DNA of 64,000 nucleotides from Deltaproteobacteria bacterium (GTDB lineage: Bacteria; Desulfobacterota; DSM-4660; Desulfatiglandales; Desulfatiglandaceae): assembly GCA_019307945.1 (NCBI GenBank), contig JAFDIS010000006.1, positions 1 to 64,000 on the forward strand, written 5' to 3'. A program made the translations under genes and the position numbers. Shown one piece after another: positions 20,969 through 29,832 of this stretch; position 1 is the first letter of the stretch, and each line of letters opens with the position of its first letter. Under the pieces are notes generated by a model. The model worked only from the letters and a program-made list of their open reading frames with translations. It searched no databases and was not told where the DNA came from.

Positions 20969-22561
20969 TCAGTTCAGGTCGATGTGCCGTGCGAAAAGGA
21001 TGTGGGGCAGGGACCGGATCTCTTCGATTACCTCCTCCCCGGCCGGGGTGTCTATGTTCACCAGGCATAAGGCCTCCCCCTCTCTTCGACCCAATTGAAA
21101 TCGCGCGATATTTACGCCGTGCCGGGCCAGGGTCGTGCCGATATTGCCTATGACGCCCGGCCGGTCCACGTTGCGCAGCACGATCATGGGCCCCTCGGGA
21201 AGGGCATCCATGGAGACCCGGCCCAGGCGCACGATTCGCTGGTATTTCCCGGCGAAGATGGTGCCCCAGACCTCGTCCAGTTCCGGTTTTCCGCCCGACG
21301 CCCGGATGCGGATAAGGTTCGTGTAGTCCTGGTCCGCCTGGCTCAGGGTCTCGGCCACATCAATGCCCTTCTCCCGCGCAAGGGAAGGAGCGCTCACGTA
21401 ATTGATGGGGCGATCCGTGAACGCCCCCAGGAGTCCTTTTAGCACGGCGTGGGTCAGGACGCGGGTGTCGAACTCGGTCACCCTGCCGCTGTAGGTGATG
21501 CTCAGGGCGTTCATCTGCCGGTTGAGCTGGCCCATGAGGGCTCCCATTCGTTCCGCCAGACCCAGGTAGGGCCGGAGCTGATTCATGATCTCCTGGGACA
21601 CTGAAGGGAAGTTCACCGCGTTGGTGATCACCTCGTCCAGGAGATACTGGACCATCTGTCGAGCGATCATCTCGGCCACCTTCTGTTGAGCCTCACCGGT
21701 GCTGGCCCCCAGATGGGGGGTAAAAATCACCCGGGGATGGCGGAAGATGGGCAGGGACCAATCCGGTGGTTCCCGGGGAAAAACGTCCAAAGCCGCACCC
21801 GCCACCCGCCCCGATTCCAGGGCCTCATGGAGGTCCTCCAGGTGGATCACCTCGCCGCGGGCGCAGTTGATGATGCGAACGCCGGGCTTCATGCGCTCCA
21901 GGGTTTGCCGCCGGATCAGGTTGCGCGTCTCTTCCAGCCGCGGAACATGTAGCGTGATGAAATCGGCAAGGGGGAGGAGGTCCTGGAAGTCCAGGAGTTC
22001 GACGCCCAGAGCGCCCGCAGCCTCCTTTGTTACATAGGGATCCGCCGCCAGCACCCTCATCCCCAGCCCCATGGCCCGGGTGGCCACCACGCGCCCGATG
22101 TGACCCAGCCCTATGATCCCCAGGGTCTTTCCTTCGATCTCCACGCCCAAAAATTGCTTCTTTTCCCATTTTCCCTCGCGCATGGATGCGGTGGCCTGGG
22201 GAATGTTTCGGGCCAGGGCGAGCATCATGGCGATGGCGTGTTCGGCCGTGGTGGCCGTATTGCCCCCGGGCGCGTTCATGACCACGATACCCCGGGCCGT
22301 GGCCGAGGTCACATCGATATTGTCCACGCCGATCCCGGCCCTTCCGATCACCTTGAGCCGGGAAGCCCGGTCCAGGACGTCTTCGGTGATCTTGGTGCCG
22401 CTTCGCACGGCGATTCCGTCAAAGTCTCCGATGAGTCCGGCGAGCACCGCCGGATCCGATGTGGCCTTGTCGTTGTCCACCACCACTTCGATCTCCCCGG
22501 TTGCCTCGAGGATTTCCCTTGCCTTTGGGGACATGTTGTCCCTGATCATGACTCGAAACAT
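20969..22561 (-). CDS. serA: D-3-phosphoglycerate dehydrogenase
   Basis: The 530-aa enzyme catalyses the first step of serine synthesis, oxidising 3-phosphoglycerate with NAD. It has the long type I architecture: substrate and NAD-binding domains (GIIGLGHIGRVVATRA nucleotide loop; the active-site region HLGASTGEAQ), an ASB domain, and a C-terminal ACT domain (VDRPGVIGNIGTTLARHGVNIA) that usually binds serine for feedback. The start is ATG 22561 with AAGGAG at 7-base spacing. A good sigma-70 promoter lies upstream. Confidence 0.97.
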   Translation of the reverse strand: MFRVMIRDNMSPKAREILEATGEIEVVVDNDKATSDPAVLAGLIGDFDGIAVRSGTKITEDVLDRASRLKVIGRAGIGVDNIDVTSATARGIVVMNAPGGNTATTAEHAIAMMLALARNIPQATASMREGKWEKKQFLGVEIEGKTLGIIGLGHIGRVVATRAMGLGMRVLAADPYVTKEAAGALGVELLDFQDLLPLADFITLHVPRLEETRNLIRRQTLERMKPGVRIINCARGEVIHLEDLHEALESGRVAGAALDVFPREPPDWSLPIFRHPRVIFTPHLGASTGEAQQKVAEMIARQMVQYLLDEVITNAVNFPSVSQEIMNQLRPYLGLAERMGALMGQLNRQMNALSITYSGRVTEFDTRVLTHAVLKGLLGAFTDRPINYVSAPSLAREKGIDVAETLSQADQDYTNLIRIRASGGKPELDEVWGTIFAGKYQRIVRLGRVSMDALPEGPMIVLRNVDRPGVIGNIGTTLARHGVNIARFQLGRREGEALCLVNIDTPAGEEVIEEIRSLPHILFARHIDLN

Positions 22562-22683
22562 ATCCGGCTCCTTTTCCCTCCCGCCTGGGTTCGCGGAAAA
22601 CACGCCGCCGCCTCGTGCAGGGGGCTTCTCGGACTCTCCATGCCCTGTTGACTCCGGCGGGGCTCCGTGAATGATTCAGGCTT

Positions 22684-22712
22684 GTTATACACGCCCGGGG
22701 CGGGTTTGGCAA
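22684..22712 (-). promoter_or_regulatory. Sigma-70-type promoter of serA
   Basis: On the minus strand, TTGCCA (22712-22707) and TATAAC (22689-22684) are separated by 17 bp. Transcription would start about 115 bases before the ATG. Confidence 0.65.
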
Positions 22713-22790
22713 TTGCAGGTTTGGGGGGTCGCGGCCCCCTGGTTTCACCTGCCTGGATCGGCGAGGTCCAGGGACCCGGCGCCCTCCGAT

Positions 22791-22820
22791 TTGATCTTTC
22801 TATCCCCGGGTCGATAATGT
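22791..22820 (+). promoter_or_regulatory. Weak sigma-70-type promoter candidate for the 22914 gene pair
   Basis: TTGATC at 22791-22796 is followed by GATAAT at 22813-22818 (16 bp) or TAATGT at 22815-22820 (18 bp). The match is moderate. Confidence 0.35.
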
Positions 22821-22913
22821 ATATAGTGACGGATCAGGATAACCCGCCGCACGCCGGGTAGGCCTTTGTGGGGGTGGCGGACAATCTCCGTGCCGGGGGG
22901 GAAGAGGCGCTCC

Positions 22914-23177
22914 ATGGAGGAAAAAGCATGCTTCGGGGTCTTGGACAAGGTCTTTCCAGTGGGAGAGGAAGGCCTTCGCCAGGTGCCTCCCGGATGCTTC
23001 CGGTGTGAAGAAAGGATCGCCTGCCTGCAGGCGGCCCTTGAGACCGGCGATGGTTTGAAGTTTCAAGAGGAGGTCCTGGCGCGCACACCGCCCCGGGGCT
23101 TTATGGAGCGGGTCAGACGCTGGTCCGAGAAAAAGACGTTGAGCCGCAGGATGAACACCGGGAAAAGAGGAAAATGA
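22914..23177 (+). CDS. Small cysteine-containing protein, function unknown
   Basis: The 87-aa protein has a cysteine group CFRC-x5-C (about residues 26-34), plus C7, that could hold a metal or Fe-S centre. The rest is helical and basic at the C-terminus (SEKKTLSRRMNTGKRGK). ATG 22914 has GAAGAGG upstream. The stop overlaps the next start (ATGA), so it is made together with the zinc-ribbon/Yip1 membrane protein. I do not recognise a family. Confidence 0.6.
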   Translation: MEEKACFGVLDKVFPVGEEGLRQVPPGCFRCEERIACLQAALETGDGLKFQEEVLARTPPRGFMERVRRWSEKKTLSRRMNTGKRGK

Positions 23178-24013
23178 GTCTCCAGGTCACGTGCCCCTAC
23201 TGCCGGTACACCAAGAGGATTTCCAGAGAAAAGATTCCTCCCGGCGTCAAATGGGCCACCTGCCCTCAATGCCGCCAGCGTTTTTCGCTCTTTGGCGAGC
23301 CTTCACCCCGGGTGTCTACCCAGGACCCGGCAAGGCCCGGCGCGGAAGAAACCGGCGAGCAGGGAGCAGGCCCTCGGCGACAGGGAGCCCCCTGGGAGCG
23401 GCGTACCGAGCTGGGCCTCTGGTCGGCGATCGGCCGGACCTTCAAAGAGGTCCTTTTTTCTCCCCATCGATTTTTTCGGTCCCTCACCTTCCGCGGGGGC
23501 TTCAGCGAGCCCCTGGCCTTCGGGCTCCTGGCAGGGGCCCTCGGGGGCATGTTCTCCCTATTCTGGAGGACTCTGCTCGTCTCGGGAGGCGTGGCCGCCT
23601 TTCTGCCCGGCGGCTTTGGGGTTCTGAGCGCTGCGGTCCTCCTTTTCCTGTTTCTCGTGGTGGTTCCTTTTCTGGTGGTGGCGGGCACGTTTCTCTATGC
23701 GGTTCTCCTGCATCTCATGCTACTGCTGCTGCGGGGGGGGCACCACGGCCTGGAGGCGACCTTCCGGGTGATAGCTTACAGCCAGGCCACGCAGGTGTGG
23801 GGGCTCGTTCCTTTCCTGGGCGGAGGGATCGCGGGAGTGTGGCAGCTCATCGTGCAGATAGTGGGCCTGAGGGAAATCCACGAGACCACCTACGTGCGGG
23901 TCATCCTGGCCTTCGTTATCCCGGTGGCGGCGCTGGCGGCACTGGCGGTGGCGATCCTGATCCCGCTCTTGTATCTCGTCCTGCGGGAGCCCTTGAACCG
24001 CATCTGGTCCTGA
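23174..24013 (+). CDS. Zinc-ribbon and Yip1-type membrane protein
   Basis: The 279-aa protein starts with an MJ0042-like zinc ribbon (CPYC-x20-CPQC, residues 8-33). A low-complexity linker to about 75 and a Yip1-like membrane domain follow, with about five hydrophobic segments between 110 and 275 (including LVVVPFLVVAGTFLYAVLLH). Bacterial Yip1-domain proteins are poorly characterised inner-membrane proteins. The gene is coupled to the small protein upstream. Confidence 0.75.
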   Translation: MSLQVTCPYCRYTKRISREKIPPGVKWATCPQCRQRFSLFGEPSPRVSTQDPARPGAEETGEQGAGPRRQGAPWERRTELGLWSAIGRTFKEVLFSPHRFFRSLTFRGGFSEPLAFGLLAGALGGMFSLFWRTLLVSGGVAAFLPGGFGVLSAAVLLFLFLVVVPFLVVAGTFLYAVLLHLMLLLLRGGHHGLEATFRVIAYSQATQVWGLVPFLGGGIAGVWQLIVQIVGLREIHETTYVRVILAFVIPVAALAALAVAILIPLLYLVLREPLNRIWS

Positions 24014-24100
24014 AAGGTTCGGCGGAGGCGTCCCCGGAAAAGCAGGGAGATTCGGGTTGTGTGACCTTGGGCCTTTCATCGGAAAGGCAGGGGGGAAGAC

Positions 24101-25153
24101 TTGTACGAGATTTTCAGGTGGCTGGCCGATGAGACCCTGTTGCACGACCTTGTGGGACGCTTTCCCGCATGGTTGCTCCTAGTCTTCATCGCGGCCTGTA
24201 TCGTGCTCCTTTCCAAGGGTGCCAACACCATGATCGACGGAGTGGTGCAGTTGGCCCGCAGGACCGGTCTGCCCCGCATCGTGGTGGGGGCCACCATCGT
24301 CTCCCTGGGAACCACCATGCCTGAGGCCTTCGTCTCGGTCATGGCCGCCTGGATGGGAAATCCCGGCCTGGCCCTGGGAAACGGAGTGGGTTCCATCATC
24401 GCGGACACGGGTCTCATCTTCGGCCTGAGTTGTGTGCTGGCCCCCATCCCCGTCAACCGGTATATCCTGAACCGGACCGGGTGGGTGCAGGTGGGGGCGG
24501 CGACCCTTCTGGTCTTGATCAGCATGGCCGCCCTGTTTTATTCCGATGAAGGGCCGCTTCTGGGCCGTGGCGTGGGTTTCTTCTTTCTCTTCCTGCTGGC
24601 AGGTTACCTTTATGTGACTTATCGCTGGGCGCGGGGCGGACCGTCGGGCATGGAAAAAGAGGATACCTCGCCGCTTGTGGGCCGGTGGCGGGCCTGGGCC
24701 ATGATACTCGGGGGTCTGATGGGCGTGGTGGCGGGCGCCCGGGTCCTGATTCCCTGCGCGGCAGAGCTGGCAGTGCGCATGGGAGTTCCCGATGACGTGA
24801 TCGCCGCCACCATGGTGGCCCTGGGTACGTCTTTGCCGGAACTCATGACCGCCGTGGCCGCCATTCGCAAGGGCCACCCCGAGATCACCGTCGGCAATAT
24901 CGTTGGTGCCGATGTCCTCAATTGCCTGTTCGTCATAGGGGCGGCGGCCGCGGCGAGGCCTTTGAGCATTCCGGCCAACTTTTACTCCTTCCATTTTCCG
25001 GCCATGCTCATCATCCTCTATTCGTTCCGGTTCTTCATCTTTCGCAACCGACAGGGCCGGTTCAAGCGGTGGCAGGGAGGCTGGCTCCTGTCAGTGTACG
25101 GGATCTACCTCTTTCTGCAATACGCCTTCAACATTGGATCCCCCCCGGGCTGA
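24101..25153 (+). CDS. Sodium/calcium exchanger-family inner-membrane protein
   Basis: The 350-aa protein has about ten hydrophobic segments and the two inverted alpha repeats of the CaCA superfamily: GATIVSLGTTMPEAFVSVMA and AATMVALGTSLPELMTAVAA, each with the acidic residue that binds the cation, and each followed by a GNxVG motif. It is YrbG-like. The TTG start at 24101 is set by a GGGGGGAAG ribosome site. Cation specificity cannot be read from the sequence. Confidence 0.9.
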   Translation: MYEIFRWLADETLLHDLVGRFPAWLLLVFIAACIVLLSKGANTMIDGVVQLARRTGLPRIVVGATIVSLGTTMPEAFVSVMAAWMGNPGLALGNGVGSIIADTGLIFGLSCVLAPIPVNRYILNRTGWVQVGAATLLVLISMAALFYSDEGPLLGRGVGFFFLFLLAGYLYVTYRWARGGPSGMEKEDTSPLVGRWRAWAMILGGLMGVVAGARVLIPCAAELAVRMGVPDDVIAATMVALGTSLPELMTAVAAIRKGHPEITVGNIVGADVLNCLFVIGAAAAARPLSIPANFYSFHFPAMLIILYSFRFFIFRNRQGRFKRWQGGWLLSVYGIYLFLQYAFNIGSPPG

Positions 25154-25207
25154 GCCGGGGAGCCCTTTTAGCAGCCCCGCCCCGGGGCCCAGGAGGAACA
25201 CAAGGTT

Positions 25208-27367
25208 TTGGCAGGTTCCATCGACTATGACGCATTTCTCAATCCCGCCCAGCGCGAGGCGGTCATGGCTGGGGAAGGGCCCATCCTGGTCATCGCAGGG
25301 GCGGGAAGCGGCAAGACCCGTACCCTGGTTTACAGGGTGGCTCGGCTCGTGGAAACGGGCGTGCCGCCCGAGGCCATCCTGCTGTTGACCTTCACCCGAA
25401 AAGCCGCGCAGGAAATGCTGGCGCGGGCGGCCGGGCTCTCGGATCCCCGGTGCCGTCTGGTCACGGGGGGCACGTTTCATTCGCTGGCCTATCGCACGCT
25501 CCGGCGGCACGCACCCCTGCTGGGCTATGAGCGCACGTTCAGCATTCTGGACCGCTCCGACATGGAGGAGGCCCTCCAGGGGCTCATCACGGAGGTGCGC
25601 CCCGTTGCGGGAGGAGGACGGTTCCCCAAGCGGGCCACGGTGGCCAACATCCTGAGCAAGGCGGCCAACGTCCAGTTGGGGGTGGAAGCCCTGGTCATGG
25701 AGGAGTACCCTCAATTCCTGGACGCCGTCCCCGCCCTGGAAAGACTCCGGGGCCTCTACGCGGAGTACAAGAAGGCCCACCATATGATGGACTACGACGA
25801 TCTCATTCTCAACTTCAGGCTCCTCCTTGAGCGCGAGCCGGAGGTCCGGGAGGATCTGGCGGTACGGTACCGGCATCTCCTTGTGGACGAATACCAGGAC
25901 ACGAACGCCATCCAGGCGGACATCGTGCGATGGCTCGCCCGGTCCCACCGCAATGTGATGGTGGTGGGCGACGACTCCCAATCCATTTATTCCTTCCGGG
26001 GGGCCGATTACCGGAACATGTTCGATTTCACGGCGCACTTTCCCGAGACCAGGGTGATCAAGTTGGAAGAAAACTACCGGTCCACCCAGCCCATCCTCAC
26101 CCTGACCAACGCCCTGATGGCCCGGGCGCGGGAAAAATACACGAAATGCCTCTATACTCGGAGGGTCGATGGTGAGACTCCGCGCCTGGTGGACACGGGA
26201 ACCGAACCGGAGCAGGCCATTTTCGTTTGCAGGCTAATCGAGGAAGGGCTGGCCGAGGGAAGGTCCCTCAGCGATTTCGCCGTTCTGTTCAGGGCCGGGT
26301 ATCATTCCTTTGAACTGGAAATGGAACTGGGCCGCAAGGGGCTGCCCTACGTGAAGTACGGGGGGTTCAAGTTCATGGAATCGGCCCATATCAAGGATTT
26401 CCTGGCCCACATGCGGGTGGTGGTGAACCGGGACGACGTCCTGAGCTGGAGCCGCATCCTGAGGCTCGTGGAACGGATCGGTCCGGCCAGGAGCGGGGCA
26501 ATCGTCTCATGGATGCGGGAGTCGGGGGTGCCGCCGCATGAGGTGGCCCGCTGGCCCGGCGAGAAGCGCTCCAACCAGGGACTGGATCGGCTGGGTCGTC
26601 TCCTGGCAAGGCTCGGGGAGGAGAATCTCGCCCCACGTGCGGCCGTGGAGGCCGTGATGGAATACTACGGGCCCATCCTGCAAAAAAAATTCGACGACTA
26701 CCCCAGGCGGCGAAGAGAGATCGAGCAGCTACTGCCCATGGCGGGCCGGTATCGGAGCTTCCGAAATTTCCTGGATGATTTGGCCCTGGATCCTCCAGCG
26801 GGCTCGGCGGACCTGGAAGCCAAGGCGCCGGGGGACTGCCTGACTCTCTCAACGGTCCATTCCGCCAAAGGGTTGGAGTGGCCGGTGGTGATCATCATCT
26901 GGCTCACGGAGGGCCGATTTCCCCCGGTAAAGGCCTTTGCCGCCCCGGAGATGCTGGAAGAGGAGCGCAGGCTTCTCTACGTGGCCGCCACCCGGGCCAA
27001 GGATCACTTGATTCTGTGCTATCCCGGCCGGGATGAACAACCTGTCTGGCAACGCGCTTCGGCGCGCCTCCGCCCCGGCCTGTCTTCCTTCATCCGCGAC
27101 CTTCCACACGAGGTGCTTGTCCGCGAATACGGATCCACCTCCAGGGCCTCGTACCGGCCGTCGCCCCCGCCCCGCATCCGTGAGGAACCCCGTTTTATGG
27201 AGGAAGGGAGTTCGGAGACACCATCGCCCGGCCAACGAGTGCGGCACCCGGCCTTCGGCCCCGGGGTCGTTTCCCGGATCGTGGGCGGAGACAAGGTGGA
27301 GGTGTTCTTTCGGGATTTCGGCCGCAAGCTGCTGCACCTGGAACACACGAGCCTCGAACTGATGTAG
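25208..27367 (+). CDS. UvrD/Rep/PcrA-family ATP-dependent 3'-5' DNA helicase
   Basis: The 719-aa protein has all superfamily-1A motifs: Q motif region LNPAQREAV, Walker A AGAGSGKT, motif II DEYQDTN, motif III DDSQSIYSFRGA, LEENYRST, and motif V VHSAKGLEW. The C-terminus (RHPAFGPGVVSRIVGGDKVEV) is the Tudor-like domain found in UvrD/PcrA. It presumably acts in repair or replication restart. The TTG start at 25208 has GGAGGAA about 12 bases upstream; no nearby ATG fits. The spacer 2B region looks shorter than in E. coli UvrD. Confidence 0.95.
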   Translation: MAGSIDYDAFLNPAQREAVMAGEGPILVIAGAGSGKTRTLVYRVARLVETGVPPEAILLLTFTRKAAQEMLARAAGLSDPRCRLVTGGTFHSLAYRTLRRHAPLLGYERTFSILDRSDMEEALQGLITEVRPVAGGGRFPKRATVANILSKAANVQLGVEALVMEEYPQFLDAVPALERLRGLYAEYKKAHHMMDYDDLILNFRLLLEREPEVREDLAVRYRHLLVDEYQDTNAIQADIVRWLARSHRNVMVVGDDSQSIYSFRGADYRNMFDFTAHFPETRVIKLEENYRSTQPILTLTNALMARAREKYTKCLYTRRVDGETPRLVDTGTEPEQAIFVCRLIEEGLAEGRSLSDFAVLFRAGYHSFELEMELGRKGLPYVKYGGFKFMESAHIKDFLAHMRVVVNRDDVLSWSRILRLVERIGPARSGAIVSWMRESGVPPHEVARWPGEKRSNQGLDRLGRLLARLGEENLAPRAAVEAVMEYYGPILQKKFDDYPRRRREIEQLLPMAGRYRSFRNFLDDLALDPPAGSADLEAKAPGDCLTLSTVHSAKGLEWPVVIIIWLTEGRFPPVKAFAAPEMLEEERRLLYVAATRAKDHLILCYPGRDEQPVWQRASARLRPGLSSFIRDLPHEVLVREYGSTSRASYRPSPPPRIREEPRFMEEGSSETPSPGQRVRHPAFGPGVVSRIVGGDKVEVFFRDFGRKLLHLEHTSLELM

Positions 27368-27413
27368 GGCAACCGCTCTCCCCCCCGGCCGCAGCCCTAT
27401 TTTCAGGTATCCC

Positions 27414-27644
27414 TCAGGGCCGTGCGCCCTCCCGCAAGTCCGCCAGGATTTCCAGGATCTCCTCTTCAAATACCCTGGGTGCGGCCACGTAGCCCCAGCC
27501 CTTCTGGCTCTGGAACAGCCCGTCGAAGGCCGTATCGTGGTAGGAACGGAAGCGGTGGGGAATTTCCAGCTCCTCGAGGATGGATCCAAGAGAGTATGCC
27601 TCGATTTCATTTTCCAGTATGGCGATCTTGACGAAGGCTTCCAT
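27414..27644 (-). CDS. DUF2007-like putative signal-transducing small protein
   Basis: The 76-aa protein opens MEAFVKIAILENEIEAYSLG, with the beta-alpha pattern and ELE-x-IPHRF segment of DUF2007 proteins (a ferredoxin-like fold related to PII/ACT-like domains). It lies 41 bp after the MaoC-type gene on the same strand and ends convergent to the helicase gene. Confidence 0.65.
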   Translation of the reverse strand: MEAFVKIAILENEIEAYSLGSILEELEIPHRFRSYHDTAFDGLFQSQKGWGYVAAPRVFEEEILEILADLREGARP

Positions 27645-27685
27645 GGGGTTTCTCCAGGAGATTCCGGTCGCTTCATCTTCGCCCC

Positions 27686-28162
27686 TCAGCCGCGCAGGGG
27701 GTTGGTGGGGTCTCCCTCGGACAGCATGGTCCGCAAGATTTCAGTTTCACCCCGGCCGGGCAGGATCCCCCGCAGGGTGGCCGAGAGCACAGCCTCTCCG
27801 TGCTGGTTCCGGTACGTGACCCGTGCCTCGGCCCGTCCTCCCTCCTCGACCCGGGAGATGGTGAATCGGCATGTGATCGTATCCCCGAAAAACACAGGCC
27901 GGATGAATCGAAAGTTCATCTCCGTGGCAAGCCACCCTATCTGTCCACCGATTTCCGTGAGCAACCCGCCCACCAGCAGACCGTGACAGATCCTGTCTCG
28001 GAATCCCCGGGCACGGGCGAATCGCTCGTCGTAATGGACCGGGTTGTAATCCAGAGTGACATCTCCGAAGCGGCGCATGTCCTCTTCCGTGAATGTGCGG
28101 GTGGTCACGAACTCGTCGCCGGGCCGAAGCCCTTCCACGGCCTTTTGCCGAATTCCGTTCAT
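27686..28162 (-). CDS. MaoC-like (R)-specific enoyl-CoA hydratase
   Basis: The 158-aa protein has a hot-dog fold with the hydratase-2 signature DYNPVHYDERFARARGFRD and HGLL, in which Asp and His are catalytic in the family. Such enzymes hydrate trans-2-enoyl-CoA to (R)-3-hydroxyacyl-CoA. No fatty-acid or PHA genes are adjacent, so the pathway is open. Confidence 0.88.
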   Translation of the reverse strand: MNGIRQKAVEGLRPGDEFVTTRTFTEEDMRRFGDVTLDYNPVHYDERFARARGFRDRICHGLLVGGLLTEIGGQIGWLATEMNFRFIRPVFFGDTITCRFTISRVEEGGRAEARVTYRNQHGEAVLSATLRGILPGRGETEILRTMLSEGDPTNPLRG

Positions 28163-28352
28163 CTCAGGGTCCCCGGGTTCATTTGCCGCAGGGTTCGTGG
28201 AGCGCGTCCTCTTGAGCGCTGCCGCCCTGCGGGGCAGATCCGTTTGCGTTGAGGCCTATCCCATCCTGATTCGGTCCATGGTTTTCACAGTCGAAGGGGA
28301 TTCGTCAAGACCTTTGTCCCCTCAGGTCCCCGGAGACGATAGAAGCTTTTCA

Positions 28353-28382
28353 TTGACAAAATTTTTGGGGGCCTGCAAAAAT
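28353..28382 (+). promoter_or_regulatory. Sigma-70-type promoter candidate of folC
   Basis: A perfect TTGACA (28353-28358) is followed 18 bp later by AAAAAT (28377-28382), a weak -10. It would start transcription near 28389. Confidence 0.45.
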
Positions 28383-28435
28383 ACCCTGCCTGCGTAGCGG
28401 GCGGCATGGAAACGGATGAGAAGGGAGCAGGCAGA

Positions 28436-29782
28436 ATGGTTTCCCACCTGAGCGGGGATCCGGGCAGGGCCGGCAAGAGCATGCAGGATACGGGTGACGA
28501 ATACGTAACAAACGTCCGGTACCTGTACTCTCTCCAAAAGTTCGGCATCAAGCTGGGGCTGTCCAAGACCATCACCATGCTGGAGCGGATGGGCAACCCG
28601 CATTTAGGCAGGAGATACGTCCACATCGGAGGGACCAACGGTAAGGGTTCCGTGGGAGCGTTCATGGCCTCCGTGCTCCACGAGGCGGGTCTGAAGGTGG
28701 GCCTCTACACCTCGCCCCACCTGGTGCGGTTCACGGAACGGTTCCGGATCAACGGCAGGGAGATGGAAAGGCGGCAGGCCTCGGCCCTGATTCAAGAGTT
28801 GAGAAGGGTTATGGATCCGCAGGATCCCCCAACCTATTTTGAGACCACTACGGTAATGGCTCTCCTGCATTTCGCCAGGAACGGGACCGACATCGACGTG
28901 ATGGAGGTGGGCATGGGCGGGCGTCTCGACGCCACCAACGTGATCACGCCCCTGGTCTCGGTGATCACGAACATCTCGGCCGAGCACCGTGAATATCTGG
29001 GCTCAGGGATTTTGCAGATAGCGGCCGAAAAGGCTGGAATCATCAAGGAGGGTGTGGAGGTCGTCACCGGGGCCACACAGCCGGCGGTGGTGCGTCTTTT
29101 TGAGGAACGATGCACTCGACTGGGAGCTTCCCTGAGGCGGCTGGGGGCCGATGCGCGCTATCGACTCACGGCATCGGGGCTTCATTACTACGGCAGAAAC
29201 CGGACCCTAGGGAGGCTTGCGCCCGGGCTTTCGGGAGACTTCCAGGCCCGAAATGCGGCCCTGGCCCTGGCCGCCCTGGAATGCCTGGAGGAAAAGGGCT
29301 TTCGTTTGACAGAGCAGGATCTGAGGGAGGGCCTGCGAAAGGCGCGCTGGCCGGGAAGGATGCACCGGGTGCGGGAGCGTCCCACCGTGCTCGTGGACGG
29401 TGCGCATAATCCGGCGGCGGCCAGGACCCTGGCCCGGGCCCTGCAGGCAGGTTATCGGTACCGCCGGCTAATCATGGTGGTGGGAATCATGGCGGACAAG
29501 GATGTGGGTGCCATCCTGAGGGCCCTGATTGCTCCGGCCCACCATGTGATTTACACCAGGCCCGCCTATCCGCGGGCGGCTGAACCCGAAACGCTCCGGG
29601 AAAAGGCGGCGGGGCTCGGCAAGGGGGGGGAAGTGGTCGGTGACTTGGCGGGCGCCCTCGAGAGGGCCATGGGGCTTGCCGCGCCCGAGGACATGGTGGT
29701 GGTGTGCGGATCCCTGTTCACGGCGGGCGAGGCCCTTTCCCTCCTGGATCCTGAACATTTCGAGCCGGACATCCCCGCCTGA
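28436..29782 (+). CDS. folC: Bifunctional folylpolyglutamate/dihydrofolate synthase
   Basis: The protein of about 448 aa is a Mur-ligase-type enzyme that adds glutamate to dihydropteroate or folates. It shows the ATP loop GGTNGKGSVGAF, the mid-domain HREYLG and KAGIIKEG motifs, and the C-terminal DGAHNPAAA motif. I prefer ATG 28436, which has AAGGGAG at 8-base spacing, over ATG 28406, which would leave a leader of only about 17 bases from the candidate promoter. Confidence 0.94.
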   Translation: MVSHLSGDPGRAGKSMQDTGDEYVTNVRYLYSLQKFGIKLGLSKTITMLERMGNPHLGRRYVHIGGTNGKGSVGAFMASVLHEAGLKVGLYTSPHLVRFTERFRINGREMERRQASALIQELRRVMDPQDPPTYFETTTVMALLHFARNGTDIDVMEVGMGGRLDATNVITPLVSVITNISAEHREYLGSGILQIAAEKAGIIKEGVEVVTGATQPAVVRLFEERCTRLGASLRRLGADARYRLTASGLHYYGRNRTLGRLAPGLSGDFQARNAALALAALECLEEKGFRLTEQDLREGLRKARWPGRMHRVRERPTVLVDGAHNPAAARTLARALQAGYRYRRLIMVVGIMADKDVGAILRALIAPAHHVIYTRPAYPRAAEPETLREKAAGLGKGGEVVGDLAGALERAMGLAAPEDMVVVCGSLFTAGEALSLLDPEHFEPDIPA

Positions 29783-29832
29783 AGAAGCAGGCCGGTTCCA
29801 ATCCCCGGAAGATCACCTTTGGGAGGTACCTC

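Larger units (their letters stand above)
22562..22913. other. Divergent promoter region between serA and the Cys-rich/Yip1 gene pair
   Basis: The region holds the serA promoter on the minus strand (22684-22712) and a weaker candidate on the plus strand (22791-22820). I see no small gene, riboswitch or repeat in it. Confidence 0.6.
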
